A DNA stretch of 6,590 nucleotides, from assembly GCA_019309605.1 (NCBI GenBank), contig JAFDFW010000175.1, positions 1 through 6,590 of the forward strand, written 5' to 3'. Source of the stretch: Deltaproteobacteria bacterium (GTDB lineage Bacteria > Myxococcota_A > Polyangia > Polyangiales > Houyiibacteriaceae). Position numbers and translations under genes: made by a program. Shown here in pieces: positions 1-5,725 of the stretch. The notes under the pieces were generated by a model, which was given only the letters and a program-made list of their open reading frames with translations, ran no database searches and had not been told where the DNA came from. How positions within the stretch are numbered: position 1 is the first letter of the stretch; each line of letters begins with the position of its first letter.

Positions 1-59
1 CCGACGCATACCTTGCGCCGGATACCTGCGCGGGCGCTGGTCTTGCGTGAGCTTCAGCT
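1..59. other. Left-edge stretch, possible tail of an upstream gene
   Basis: This short stretch precedes the first glycosyltransferase. Two + frames run in from the left edge and stop here: one ends at the TGA at 48-50 (last residues read DAYLAPDTCAGAGLA), the other at the TAG at 64-66. Either could be the C-terminus of an upstream gene, but the piece is too short to recognise. A TTGCGT at 43-48 with TAGAAA at 64-69 (15-base spacer) resembles a weak sigma-70-type promoter and would fit only if the downstream gene starts at the ATG at 84 or 96. Confidence 0.2.
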
Positions 60-1745
60 GTGTTAGAAACGCAGGCCCCAACCATGTTGTCACCGATGAC
101 TACGTCGCAGGCCACCGCAACACGCCGTCATGCTTGGCGCTGGGTCCTCCTCGCCGTAGTCGGGCTGGTGTACTGCACGATCGGCGTTCGCGGCCTCACA
201 GGCCCGTGGCACTGGGGCCACAACGGCTACAATGGCGCGGCGTTTAGTCAGGCAGCGAAGAACTCCGCACGCTTCGGAATCGTCGGACAAGCGCCGTACC
301 ACTACGATCGGGAGCCTCCACAGGCCAGCGAGATCTATACGCACCATCCAATGGCGCTCCACGCACATTTGGTCGCGAGCTTCGCTCTCTTTGGAACCCA
401 CGAATGGGCCGCGCGACTGGTTCCTTTCTTGTACAGCCTTGCGACCTGGCTCCTCTTGATGTTTGCCGTGCGGCGCTATTGGGGCGACCGGACGGCGCTT
501 CTCGCCGGCCTGATCTACGCACTAACCCCGCTGAATTTGATCTTCGCGAACATGGTCAATCACGAGCAGGGAGGGATCTTTGCGTGCCTCCTGCTGCTCT
601 ACGCCTATCTACGCTGGTTTGAGACGGGCGGACGTCTGCACGCTGTACTGTGCGCGGTGGCAGTGACCCTCGCCGTTCAGTTCGACTGGCCGGGGTACTA
701 CGTCGCGTTCGCAATCGCTACGCACTGCCTGCTCGCCGGCGTTCGCGGCACAGCGCCTCCCGGCTGGCGCTCGTTCATCGGCGGGTTCAGTGCGGTCACG
801 TTGGCCAACATGCTCGCCTTCGTCGGCTGGATCTACGTCACCCGAAGCGGCCTCGACGAAATGGCCGAAGCGTTTCAGTTTCGCAGTCAAACGCCGTCGG
901 CCGGAGGTTATGTGATGCTCCTCGTGCGGAGACTGCTGCTCTTGCACGGGCCTATCCTGTTAGGTGCAGCCGGGATCGGGACAGTGGGTAGCTTTCTCAC
1001 CCACAAGGGGCGCCCCCTACCGCAACGTGCCCTTCTGCCACTCGCCTTTCTCTTCGCGGGCTCGATACAGGTGCTCGTTTTTCCCCAGGCGGCGCAGCTG
1101 CACTCTTATTGGATCTACTACTGGAGCCCGGCTCTAGCAATCGCTGCTGCGCTCGGCCTAGGACTTGTGATTGACCGGACCGAGATGCTCCAAGACAGAT
1201 CGCGATACGTCGCCGTTCCTAAGCGCTGGATCGAGCCCCTGGTGGTGCTTCTATTCGTCGCGACGCAGGGCAGCCTTGCGTTGAGCACCTGGCACGAGCA
1301 ACTCGATCACGGGCACGCTGCGGACTGCGACGACTGCTACTTCCAAAGTTTGGAGCGACTTTGGTTCACCGCGCTCGACGAGCACTATGATTCCACGACT
1401 GTTCGATACGCGATCCACCGATCGGTTCAGGAGCCACGAACCGAGCTTCGCTACTACCTCGACGCCCCGCACCGCACCGTCGAACGAGTGTATCCCGTAG
1501 CCGCAGACGAGGTCCTTCTACTGGATCTCAATAACCTCGGGAGGGGAGAACGGAACATATTGCCGTATCTCAGTCGCACCTACCCGACAGTCGTCTGGAT
1601 GAATCGGTTCTACGCAATCGATTTGAGGAGCTCGGAGACCAAGATGACGAGATTCGACGTCGTCGAAGATGACCCGAGCTTTCTGAGATGGTGGCTCACG
1701 ACGCAAACCAGTGGCCCTCCGCTCCGCTGGGAAAGGGTGCCCTGA
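60..1745 (+). CDS. GT-C membrane glycosyltransferase, PMT/ArnT-like (GT39/GT83 style)
   Basis: Polytopic membrane protein of 561 residues from the GTG at 60. In-frame ATGs at 84 and 96 (residues 9 and 13) are equally plausible starts, and no clear Shine-Dalgarno decides between them. Hydrophobic segments lie roughly at residues 28-46, 98-112, 119-139, 144-163, 170-187, 193-228, 238-260, 291-313, 324-342, 351-371 and 390-408, followed by a soluble tail of about 150 residues. The first extracytoplasmic loop has the family pattern: GHNGYNGAAFSQAAKNSARFG at about 53-73, then YTHHP at 93-97, then an LFG-x-x-EWAARL-type segment at about 111-120. QFDWPGYY near 207-214 is also typical. By family, such enzymes transfer a sugar from a polyprenyl-phosphate donor to an acceptor outside the cytoplasm; acceptor and sugar cannot be told from sequence. 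The tail carries a CDDC at 423-426. The GT2 gene just downstream probably makes its donor. Family-level call is good, exact substrate unknown. Confidence 0.8.
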   Translation: MLETQAPTMLSPMTTSQATATRRHAWRWVLLAVVGLVYCTIGVRGLTGPWHWGHNGYNGAAFSQAAKNSARFGIVGQAPYHYDREPPQASEIYTHHPMALHAHLVASFALFGTHEWAARLVPFLYSLATWLLLMFAVRRYWGDRTALLAGLIYALTPLNLIFANMVNHEQGGIFACLLLLYAYLRWFETGGRLHAVLCAVAVTLAVQFDWPGYYVAFAIATHCLLAGVRGTAPPGWRSFIGGFSAVTLANMLAFVGWIYVTRSGLDEMAEAFQFRSQTPSAGGYVMLLVRRLLLLHGPILLGAAGIGTVGSFLTHKGRPLPQRALLPLAFLFAGSIQVLVFPQAAQLHSYWIYYWSPALAIAAALGLGLVIDRTEMLQDRSRYVAVPKRWIEPLVVLLFVATQGSLALSTWHEQLDHGHAADCDDCYFQSLERLWFTALDEHYDSTTVRYAIHRSVQEPRTELRYYLDAPHRTVERVYPVAADEVLLLDLNNLGRGERNILPYLSRTYPTVVWMNRFYAIDLRSSETKMTRFDVVEDDPSFLRWWLTTQTSGPPLRWERVP

Positions 1746-1751
1746 GCTGCG

Positions 1752-2561
1752 GTGTCGGCTAGTCTTCGAGCGATGAGTCGACCCGTCCTATCGGTTGTGA
1801 TTCCGGCCTTCAATGCCGCTGGGCACATCGAAGAGAGACTGGGGTTCCTGAGTTCCGCTCTGGATCAGTTGGGCCTGAAATCGGAAATCATCGTCGTCGA
1901 CGACGGCAGTGCTGATGACAGCTGGCGCGTGGTGGAGCGACTGGGCTTTCGGAGCGTTCGTCTCGGAACGAACGCGGGCAAGTTCGCTGCGATCAAGGCT
2001 GGGGTTCGAGAAATGCGCGGCGAGTGCTGCATCTTCACCGATTCAGACATTCCATACGATCCGTCCGTGATGGAAGCGATGGTCGAGCTGACGCTGCGAC
2101 AAGGCTTTCACCTGGTCGTGGGCGACCGAACCCTGCCCGCAAGCGAGAACTGTGGAGAAGCGAGCCTTGGGCGCCGCATCGCCACCCGGGGTTTTCGACA
2201 CGCCGTTCGGCTATTGGTGACCGGCGAGCTTCCTGATACGCAGTGCGGAATCAAAGGGTTTCGAGGCGATGTTGCACGCTTGCTCTTCCCCCTCTTGCAA
2301 GAAGATCGATTTGCCGGCGACGTCGAGCTTCTCTACGTCGCCCTGAAGTACAACCTGGCGATTCGAAGGGTTCCGGTTCGACTGATCCACAGCGCTTCGA
2401 CTACGGTCAGACCCTTCCGCGATGGACTGGAAATGGCCGCGCACATCGCTCGCCTTCGAGGACAATACCAACGGGGAGCATATGAATCGCTGCAACTTCG
2501 GCAGATGGTGGCGGACTCCTTCTCGCCGCCGGCCGAACCACGGCCAGCGCGCATACGCTAA
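1752..2561 (+). CDS. GT2 polyprenyl/dolichyl-phosphate sugar synthase (DPM1/Alg5-like)
   Basis: Cytoplasmic glycosyltransferase family 2 enzyme, 269 residues from GTG 1752 or 262 from ATG 1773. The ATG start is preferred because the family motif VVIPAFN begins soon after it. GT-A fold motifs in order: SVVIPAFN (14-21), EIIVVDDGS (45-53), TNAGKFAAIKAG (73-84), the metal-binding DSD (97-99), GDRTL near 124, DTQCGIKGF (162-170) and GDVELL (189-194). The last two are characteristic of dolichyl-phosphate mannose/glucose synthases. There is no hydrophobic tail, so it should be soluble or peripheral, like DPM1. The likely reaction is transfer of mannose or glucose from GDP-Man or UDP-Glc to a polyprenyl phosphate, giving the donor used by GT-C enzymes. 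It starts 6 bases after the stop of the upstream GT-C gene (27 if ATG 1773 is used), so the two are almost certainly co-transcribed. Which sugar it carries is not decidable here. Confidence 0.87.
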   Translation: MSASLRAMSRPVLSVVIPAFNAAGHIEERLGFLSSALDQLGLKSEIIVVDDGSADDSWRVVERLGFRSVRLGTNAGKFAAIKAGVREMRGECCIFTDSDIPYDPSVMEAMVELTLRQGFHLVVGDRTLPASENCGEASLGRRIATRGFRHAVRLLVTGELPDTQCGIKGFRGDVARLLFPLLQEDRFAGDVELLYVALKYNLAIRRVPVRLIHSASTTVRPFRDGLEMAAHIARLRGQYQRGAYESLQLRQMVADSFSPPAEPRPARIR

Positions 2562-2899
2562 CCAATCCAAATACGTAACGCATAGAGCAAGACAAAGATC
2601 CCACCGACGTCGAGGAAACGCGCCGCGGGGCTCCCTCGCAAGGCCAATGATCTCGCGCGTTGGCGCCCGTCGGCATCGTTTTCGCTTTGGTACAGACGGC
2701 ATGACTCGACCGCGCATCGTAGATCCTGGCGCCACCCTTCGCGCCTGTATCGCGCCCCCGTCTCGCTTCGAAAGGCGCCGACCTCGGTCGGATCTCTGCC
2801 GAAACCAGAAGGCGTTCAGGTGCGCATCGGGTGCGGCGGGGGAACCTCACTTGACATCGTGAGTCGTTCGGAAGACAGAAAGCGGATGCGCGAGTCCAC
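2562..2899. other. Intergenic gap between the two glycosylation gene pairs
   Basis: This 338-base gap has no convincing gene. The + frame running through it is a low-complexity Arg-rich shadow. On the - strand one frame from ATG 2857 to the TAG at 2558-2560 is open apart from a TGA at 2816-2818 and ends in a hydrophobic stretch, but it has no recognisable family (see findings). A short inverted repeat, CCGACC-tc-GGTCGG at 2778-2791, has too small a loop for a hairpin and could at most be a protein-binding site. A TTGACA at 2851-2856 is a possible promoter element for the next gene. No strong terminator follows the GT2 gene. Confidence 0.45.
2851..2879 (+). promoter_or_regulatory. Possible promoter for the discoidin-like/GT22 pair
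   Basis: A perfect sigma-70 -35 hexamer, TTGACA, lies at 2851-2856, 43 bases before the ATG at 2900. The -10 position at 17-base spacing reads GACAGA (2874-2879), a poor match to TATAAT, so the site is suggestive only. Its place in the gap just ahead of a new gene pair is the main support. Confidence 0.25.
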
Positions 2900-3466
2900 A
2901 TGGGTGCGATGAGTCTCGCCAAGCTGGCTGCTCTTGCGTACGGAACGGTCTTGACCATGGGCTTGATGGTCGTTCTGGTCCGGTCACCGCATCCGATCAC
3001 GCCGGGCTATGAAGCGACCGAGGGGTGCTCGCCGGACGATCTTGCGCACTACTGCCGCGGCGTGCGGGCGCGGGTGTCGAGCTACAACGTGTTTGCGAAT
3101 CATCATCCGGTCTTCGCAATCGATGGACGGGGTTCTCACGAGCCGCTCGAGAAGTGGGCTTCGTCCGCGGGAGATGCAGAGCCATGGATCGAGCTTCTGT
3201 TTCCGGGGCCAGTCGATTTCTCGGCTGTTCGACTGCTTCACGCAGGCCGCTTCGAGTCGGCGGAGTACAGCATGCGTTCGTACCGTTTGACTTGTAGCGC
3301 CGGCGAAGAGCTCGTTGGAGAGCTCGCAGTGGAAGGCAACGAGGCATCCGCCCCGCTGCATGTGCTGAGCTGCCGTGCGGTGGATCGTGTCCGTATCCAG
3401 TACGACACCGAACCTGGGACCAGTCGCGATGTCGCTCGGCTCTATGAAATCGAGGTCGTACCGTGA
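2900..3466 (+). CDS. Membrane-anchored discoidin (F5/8 type C)-like protein
   Basis: Protein of 188 residues from ATG 2900; ATG 2909 (residue 4) is an equally good start, and the ribosome-binding site is weak for both. One hydrophobic anchor spans about 8-27, so the rest is probably extracytoplasmic. Residues about 58-187 follow the galactose-binding/discoidin pattern: RVSSYNVF, then HHPVFAIDGRG (69-78), W86, EPWIELLFPGPVDFSAVRL (94-112), a middle strand ending RSYRLTC (126-132), VDRVRIQY (161-168) and the closing RLYEIEVV (180-187). The FAIDG...W...W-I-E-L...LYEIEV layout is what F5/8 type C domains show, and such domains often bind carbohydrate. Cysteines at 43, 52, 132 and 158 could form two disulfides, in line with export. 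Its stop overlaps the GT22 start by four bases (GTGA), so it is translationally coupled and may serve the same glycan, for example as a binding or partner protein. The fold call is by motif only; no function is demonstrated. Confidence 0.68.
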   Translation: MGAMSLAKLAALAYGTVLTMGLMVVLVRSPHPITPGYEATEGCSPDDLAHYCRGVRARVSSYNVFANHHPVFAIDGRGSHEPLEKWASSAGDAEPWIELLFPGPVDFSAVRLLHAGRFESAEYSMRSYRLTCSAGEELVGELAVEGNEASAPLHVLSCRAVDRVRIQYDTEPGTSRDVARLYEIEVVP

Positions 3467-4899
3467 GTCCCCGCACTAGGCGCACGCTCTGGCTGATCAT
3501 GGCCGCCGGAATCATCGCACGCGTGACCACCTGGTGGTTCAAGGGAGGCTTTCACTATCCCGACGAGATTTTTCAACAGGTGGAGCCGGCCCAGTACCTA
3601 CGAACCGGCGTTGCCACGCTGCCCTGGGAGTTCGTTCGGGGTGTTCGATCTTGGGTGCTCCCGGGCGTTTATGCGGCGCTCTTCGAGGTGCTCAGCTGGA
3701 TGGGCGTGACGGGCCTGGCGGCGTTTCGGGTCGTCACTCTACAGAACGCAGTCCTCAGCATCATCATGGTCCCTGCGGGCTACAGGATGGGCGCAGCGCT
3801 CTGGGGGCGGGATGACCCGGATGCCGAGCGGGCGGGTTTGTCCGTGGCGTTCTTCACGGCGTTCTTGCCAGCATTGGTGTACTACACGCCGCACACGCTG
3901 AACGGAACGCCTTGTATGGTTGCGTTGGCCTGGGGCTACGCCCACTGGCTCGAAGCACGTCGATCCAAGATCGCCAGCTCGCGGTCTCTCTTACTCTCGG
4001 GACTGTTCTTTGGGATCGCGGGTGCGTTGCGTTTCACGTGTGGTTTGCACATGCTGGTGCCGATCATTGATTTGCTGCTGCGGTACCGGTCTCAGGCGCT
4101 CAGAGCGCTGGTGGCCGGCGCCGCGTTGCCGGTCCTCATCGTCGGGGGCGTGGACATGCTCACCTGGGGCTGGCCCTTTCACTCCACGGTTGAGCACCTC
4201 CGCTACAATTTCTTCGAAGGCGGCGCGAGCGACCATGGGACGAGTCCTTGGTTCTACTACCTCGCAGAAAGCCTCTGGGCGCGCTTAGGACCGCTTGCCC
4301 CGCTCACGCTGTGGGTTCTGCTGGGTGGATTGCGGCGTACATGGCTCGTGGCGCTTGCGGTTCTCGTGCCGACGCTGGCGCTGTCCGCGTTGCCCCACAA
4401 GGAAGACCGATTCCTGATGTACAACTGGCCGCTCCTCGCGGCGGCTGCGGGAATAGGCTGGCTGCTAATCGCGCGTTGGCTGAGGGCGCGCCTGCCTTCG
4501 TTTGGATCGGTGACTGCGGCCGCACTCGCTGCGGCGGTCTTGGCGTCGAATCTACAGGGAACCCTGGAGCTGCCGTGGACGATGCGTCGCGGGATGTTCC
4601 AGGCTCAGGCCTTCGTGGGCGAGCAGGACGACGCGACGGGGCTTCTGTTCCACGATCGAGCACACATGAACGGCGGCTATTTGGTCTTCGACCGGACGAT
4701 ACCCCAGGCGTCGTTCAACCCTCGGCTCGTGGCCAATCCCCTGTTCAACTATGCCGCGCTGCAAGCCAAGGGAAACGATGCGCAGCGCTTGTTGCGCACG
4801 GGCTGGGTCGAGGTGTCGATTCTCGATGAGATCGCGGTCTTGAAGCGCCCCCCGTGGCGGCCCAGGAGCAGCGCGGCGATGTCCCGCACGCAGCGCTGA
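3463..4899 (+). CDS. GT22 mannosyltransferase, Alg9/PIG-B (GPI mannosyltransferase)-like
   Basis: Polytopic GT-C enzyme of 478 residues. The GTG at 3463 overlaps the preceding stop as GTGA, which supports this start. After the first membrane segment (9-25) comes HYPDEIFQQVEPAQYL (31-46), the acidic first-loop motif of GT22 enzymes, then RGVRSWVLPGVY, matching the G-x-R-S-W-x-x-P pattern of the family. Near residue 312 is PHKEDRFLMYNWPLL, the HKExRF signature that defines Alg9/PIG-B/PIG-M-type proteins. About ten to eleven hydrophobic spans are visible, and the length is normal for the family. Eukaryotic relatives add mannose from dolichol-phosphate-mannose to GPI anchors or N-glycan precursors. 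Bacterial members are less well known, and here the donor is likely a polyprenyl-phosphate sugar made by the upstream GT2 protein. The acceptor is unknown. A small hairpin follows the stop. Confidence 0.83.
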   Translation: MSPRTRRTLWLIMAAGIIARVTTWWFKGGFHYPDEIFQQVEPAQYLRTGVATLPWEFVRGVRSWVLPGVYAALFEVLSWMGVTGLAAFRVVTLQNAVLSIIMVPAGYRMGAALWGRDDPDAERAGLSVAFFTAFLPALVYYTPHTLNGTPCMVALAWGYAHWLEARRSKIASSRSLLLSGLFFGIAGALRFTCGLHMLVPIIDLLLRYRSQALRALVAGAALPVLIVGGVDMLTWGWPFHSTVEHLRYNFFEGGASDHGTSPWFYYLAESLWARLGPLAPLTLWVLLGGLRRTWLVALAVLVPTLALSALPHKEDRFLMYNWPLLAAAAGIGWLLIARWLRARLPSFGSVTAAALAAAVLASNLQGTLELPWTMRRGMFQAQAFVGEQDDATGLLFHDRAHMNGGYLVFDRTIPQASFNPRLVANPLFNYAALQAKGNDAQRLLRTGWVEVSILDEIAVLKRPPWRPRSSAAMSRTQR

Positions 4900-4904
4900 C
4901 TGCA

Positions 4905-4923
4905 GCGCAAAAAATGCGCCTTT
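4905..4923 (+). terminator. Small hairpin with short T run after GT22 gene
   Basis: A perfect 5-bp stem, GCGCA (4905-4909) and TGCGC (4915-4919), with loop AAAAA, is followed by CTTT. It starts five bases after the GT22 stop. The stem and T tract are short, so it would be a weak intrinsic terminator at best. Confidence 0.35.
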
Positions 4924-4949
4924 GCGTGGCACACGACTCGCGCTACTCT
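4922..4949 (+). promoter_or_regulatory. Possible promoter of the repeat lipoprotein
   Basis: TTGCGT (4922-4927), 16 bases, then TACTCT (4944-4949) resembles a weak sigma-70 promoter. It would place the transcript start at about 4955-4957, on top of the GTG at 4955. If real, the lipoprotein mRNA would be leaderless or nearly so. This fits the lack of a Shine-Dalgarno before either candidate start, but it rests on pattern only. Confidence 0.22.
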
Positions 4950-5332
4950 GGGGCGTGCAAATCTTCCGGATCTTCATCCTGTCGGTGTTGGTGTCTGCAT
5001 CCATTGCGGGTTGCGAAACCGACGTGGCCGAGCCCGACGGTGGCACCGATGCTGGCACCGATGCTGGTACCGATGCTGGCACCGACGCTGGCACTGACGC
5101 TGGCACTGACGCTGGCACTGACGCTGGCACTGACGCTGGCACCGACGCTGGCACAGGTGGTACCAGCGGCACAGGCGGCACAGGTGGTACCAGCGGCACA
5201 GGCGGCACAGGTGGTACCAGCGGCACAGGCGGCACAGGTGGTACCAGCGGCACAGGCGGCACAGGTGGTACTTCAGGCCCACGACTCCGGTCTCACGCTC
5301 ACGGTCGAAGCCACCGACCCGGACGGCGATGA
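4922..5332 (+). CDS. Repeat-rich lipoprotein, N-terminal part (frameshifted)
   Basis: Reading from TTG 4922 or, more compactly, GTG 4955 gives a lipoprotein signal peptide: a hydrophobic core FRIFILSVLVSASIAGC with a lipobox-like S-I-A-G-C, Cys at residue 31 from TTG 4922. The mature part is a flexible linker of nine TDAG repeats followed by four TGGTSGTGG repeats, a style frequent in myxobacterial surface lipoproteins. After TSG at 5270-5278 the frame turns into an Arg/His-rich run (PRLRSHAHGR...) and stops at 5330-5332, which looks like non-coding translation. The proper continuation is in the +1 frame (5280-5516). Removing one C from the CCC at 5278-5280 joins the halves as ...TSGHDSGLTL..., giving an intact protein of about 186-197 residues. 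So this is either a recent null mutation or an assembly/sequencing error beside repeats. No function can be assigned. Confidence 0.6.
   Translation: MRGTRLALLWGVQIFRIFILSVLVSASIAGCETDVAEPDGGTDAGTDAGTDAGTDAGTDAGTDAGTDAGTDAGTDAGTGGTSGTGGTGGTSGTGGTGGTSGTGGTGGTSGTGGTGGTSGPRLRSHAHGRSHRPGRR
5045..5152 (+). repeat. Nine tandem 12-bp repeats encoding TDAG
   Basis: Nine in-frame copies of a 12-bp unit encode TDAG. Copies 1-3 use ACC-GAT, copy 4 and copy 9 use ACC-GAC, and copies 5-8 use ACT-GAC; copy 2 ends in GGT. The four identical ACT-GAC copies in the middle indicate local duplication. The unit is a multiple of three, so copy-number change alters linker length without changing frame. Confidence 0.95.
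5156..5271 (+). repeat. Four identical 27-bp repeats plus a partial copy
   Basis: Copies begin at 5156, 5183, 5210 and 5237. All four are identical in DNA sequence and encode a circular permutation of TGGTSGTGG. A fifth partial copy (GGTGGTAC) begins at 5264. Complete identity, including third codon positions, implies very recent expansion or gene conversion. Unit length is a multiple of three, so slippage by whole units cannot cause the frameshift seen just after it. Confidence 0.95.
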
Positions 5333-5516
5333 TTCGCTGCTCGTCTACTCTGGTGACCTGTTGTACTGCAGTCCGAGCATTGGGCCGGGTGAGGTATCTA
5401 GCCTGACGTGCAATTCGACCAGCATCATAGATGGCACCGTCTTCGTCACAGACGCACAAGAGAACACCGCGTCGCTCCCTGTCTTCTTCGTGATGTGTGA
5501 GGATAGCGAGATTTGA
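5280..5516 (+). pseudogene. Detached C-terminal domain of the repeat lipoprotein
   Basis: This is the out-of-frame remainder of the lipoprotein. From the CAC at 5280 it reads HDSGLTLTVEATDPDGDD, then two short Cys-containing strands (LLYCSPS, SSLTCNS), then TVFVTDAQENTASLPVFFV and MCEDSEI before TGA 5514-5516. The T-L-T-V-E-A-T-D-P-D-G-D opening and V-x-V-T-D-A-x-E-N-x-A-S close resemble Ig-like/cadherin-like beta-sandwich repeats of bacterial surface proteins. The residues look like real protein, unlike the product of the other frame past 5279. Upstream, this same frame crosses the repeats as PAAQAAQVV and LALT runs, which is an artefact. It has no start of its own, so it is probably untranslated unless the frameshift is an error. 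Confidence 0.6.
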
Positions 5517-5638
5517 CGACCATCGCTGTCGTGAAGAAGCCCCACGGCAAGCCCAACGTCATTCTGCTCAGCATCCATACCCTGCGCGCTCTCTTAGCCC
5601 GTCGGGTTCAGGCTGAGAGCCGAATTGCGCGGTACTAG
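5513..5638 (+). pseudogene. Sulfatase (alkaline phosphatase superfamily) N-terminal remnant
   Basis: A 41-codon frame begins with TTG 5513, overlapping the TGA (5514-5516) of the upstream frame. A good Shine-Dalgarno, GAGGA (5499-5503), sits nine bases before it. It reads TTIAVVKKPHGKPNVILLSI, then HTLRALLARRVQ, and ends at TAG 5636-5638. The segment GKPNVILLSIHTLRA matches the start of the sulfatase domain, normally PNVILxSIDTLRADHLG. Two things are broken. The Asp that binds the catalytic metal is His (CAT in place of GAT, a one-base change), and the D-H-L-G continuation and the rest of the roughly 400-500-residue enzyme are missing. The position and ribosome-binding site suggest a former full gene downstream of the lipoprotein. 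A functional 41-residue peptide is the alternative, but the family signature makes a remnant more likely. Confidence 0.55.
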
Positions 5639-5667
5639 CCGTTTATGTCGACTTCTTCGGAGACCAA

Positions 5668-5725
5668 AGAGGGCTCGTAAGCTAGCCGTCCCGACGTAGT
5701 GCCTCGTCGCCTCACGAGCCCCTCT
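5668..5725 (-). terminator. Inverted repeat at the relaxase 3' end, possible terminator
   Basis: Arms AGAGGGCTCGT (5668-5678) and ACGAGCCCCTCT (5714-5725) are inverted copies with one extra C in the second. The 35-base spacer itself holds a 5-bp stem (CGACG 5692-5696, CGTCG 5705-5709). The right arm overlaps the relaxase stop codon (TGA, 5712-5714 on the - strand). Read on the - strand, the left arm ends ...CCCTCTTTGG, so a long branched hairpin followed by a short T run could terminate relaxase transcription. The loop is long for a classic intrinsic terminator, so a recombination or binding site is an alternative. Confidence 0.35.

Noticed and set aside
2778..2791. CCGACC-tc-GGTCGG inverted repeat
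   Set aside because: A two-base loop cannot form a stable hairpin, and a single 14-base palindrome in GC-rich DNA is expected by chance; no second copy was noticed.
2422..2862. 146-codon + frame through the intergenic gap
   Set aside because: Starts inside the GT2 gene in another frame, and the product is Arg-rich with no recognisable domain or ribosome-binding site.
2211..3000. Long - strand frames across the end of the GT2 gene and the gap
   Set aside because: Arg/Pro/Ser-rich products without motifs, overlapping the confident GT2 gene and the discoidin-like gene; typical antisense shadows in GC-rich DNA.
4552..5262. Long - strand frame rich in PPVPLVPPVP and SVPASVPA repeats
   Set aside because: It is the antisense of the lipoprotein tandem repeats; GC-rich repeats keep several frames open. 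The lipobox and C-terminal domain lie on the + strand.
4854..5279. + frame upstream of the detached C-terminal domain (PAAQAAQVV and LALT runs)
   Set aside because: Translation of the repeats in the wrong frame, with a start inside the GT22 gene. Only the part after 5280 looks like protein.
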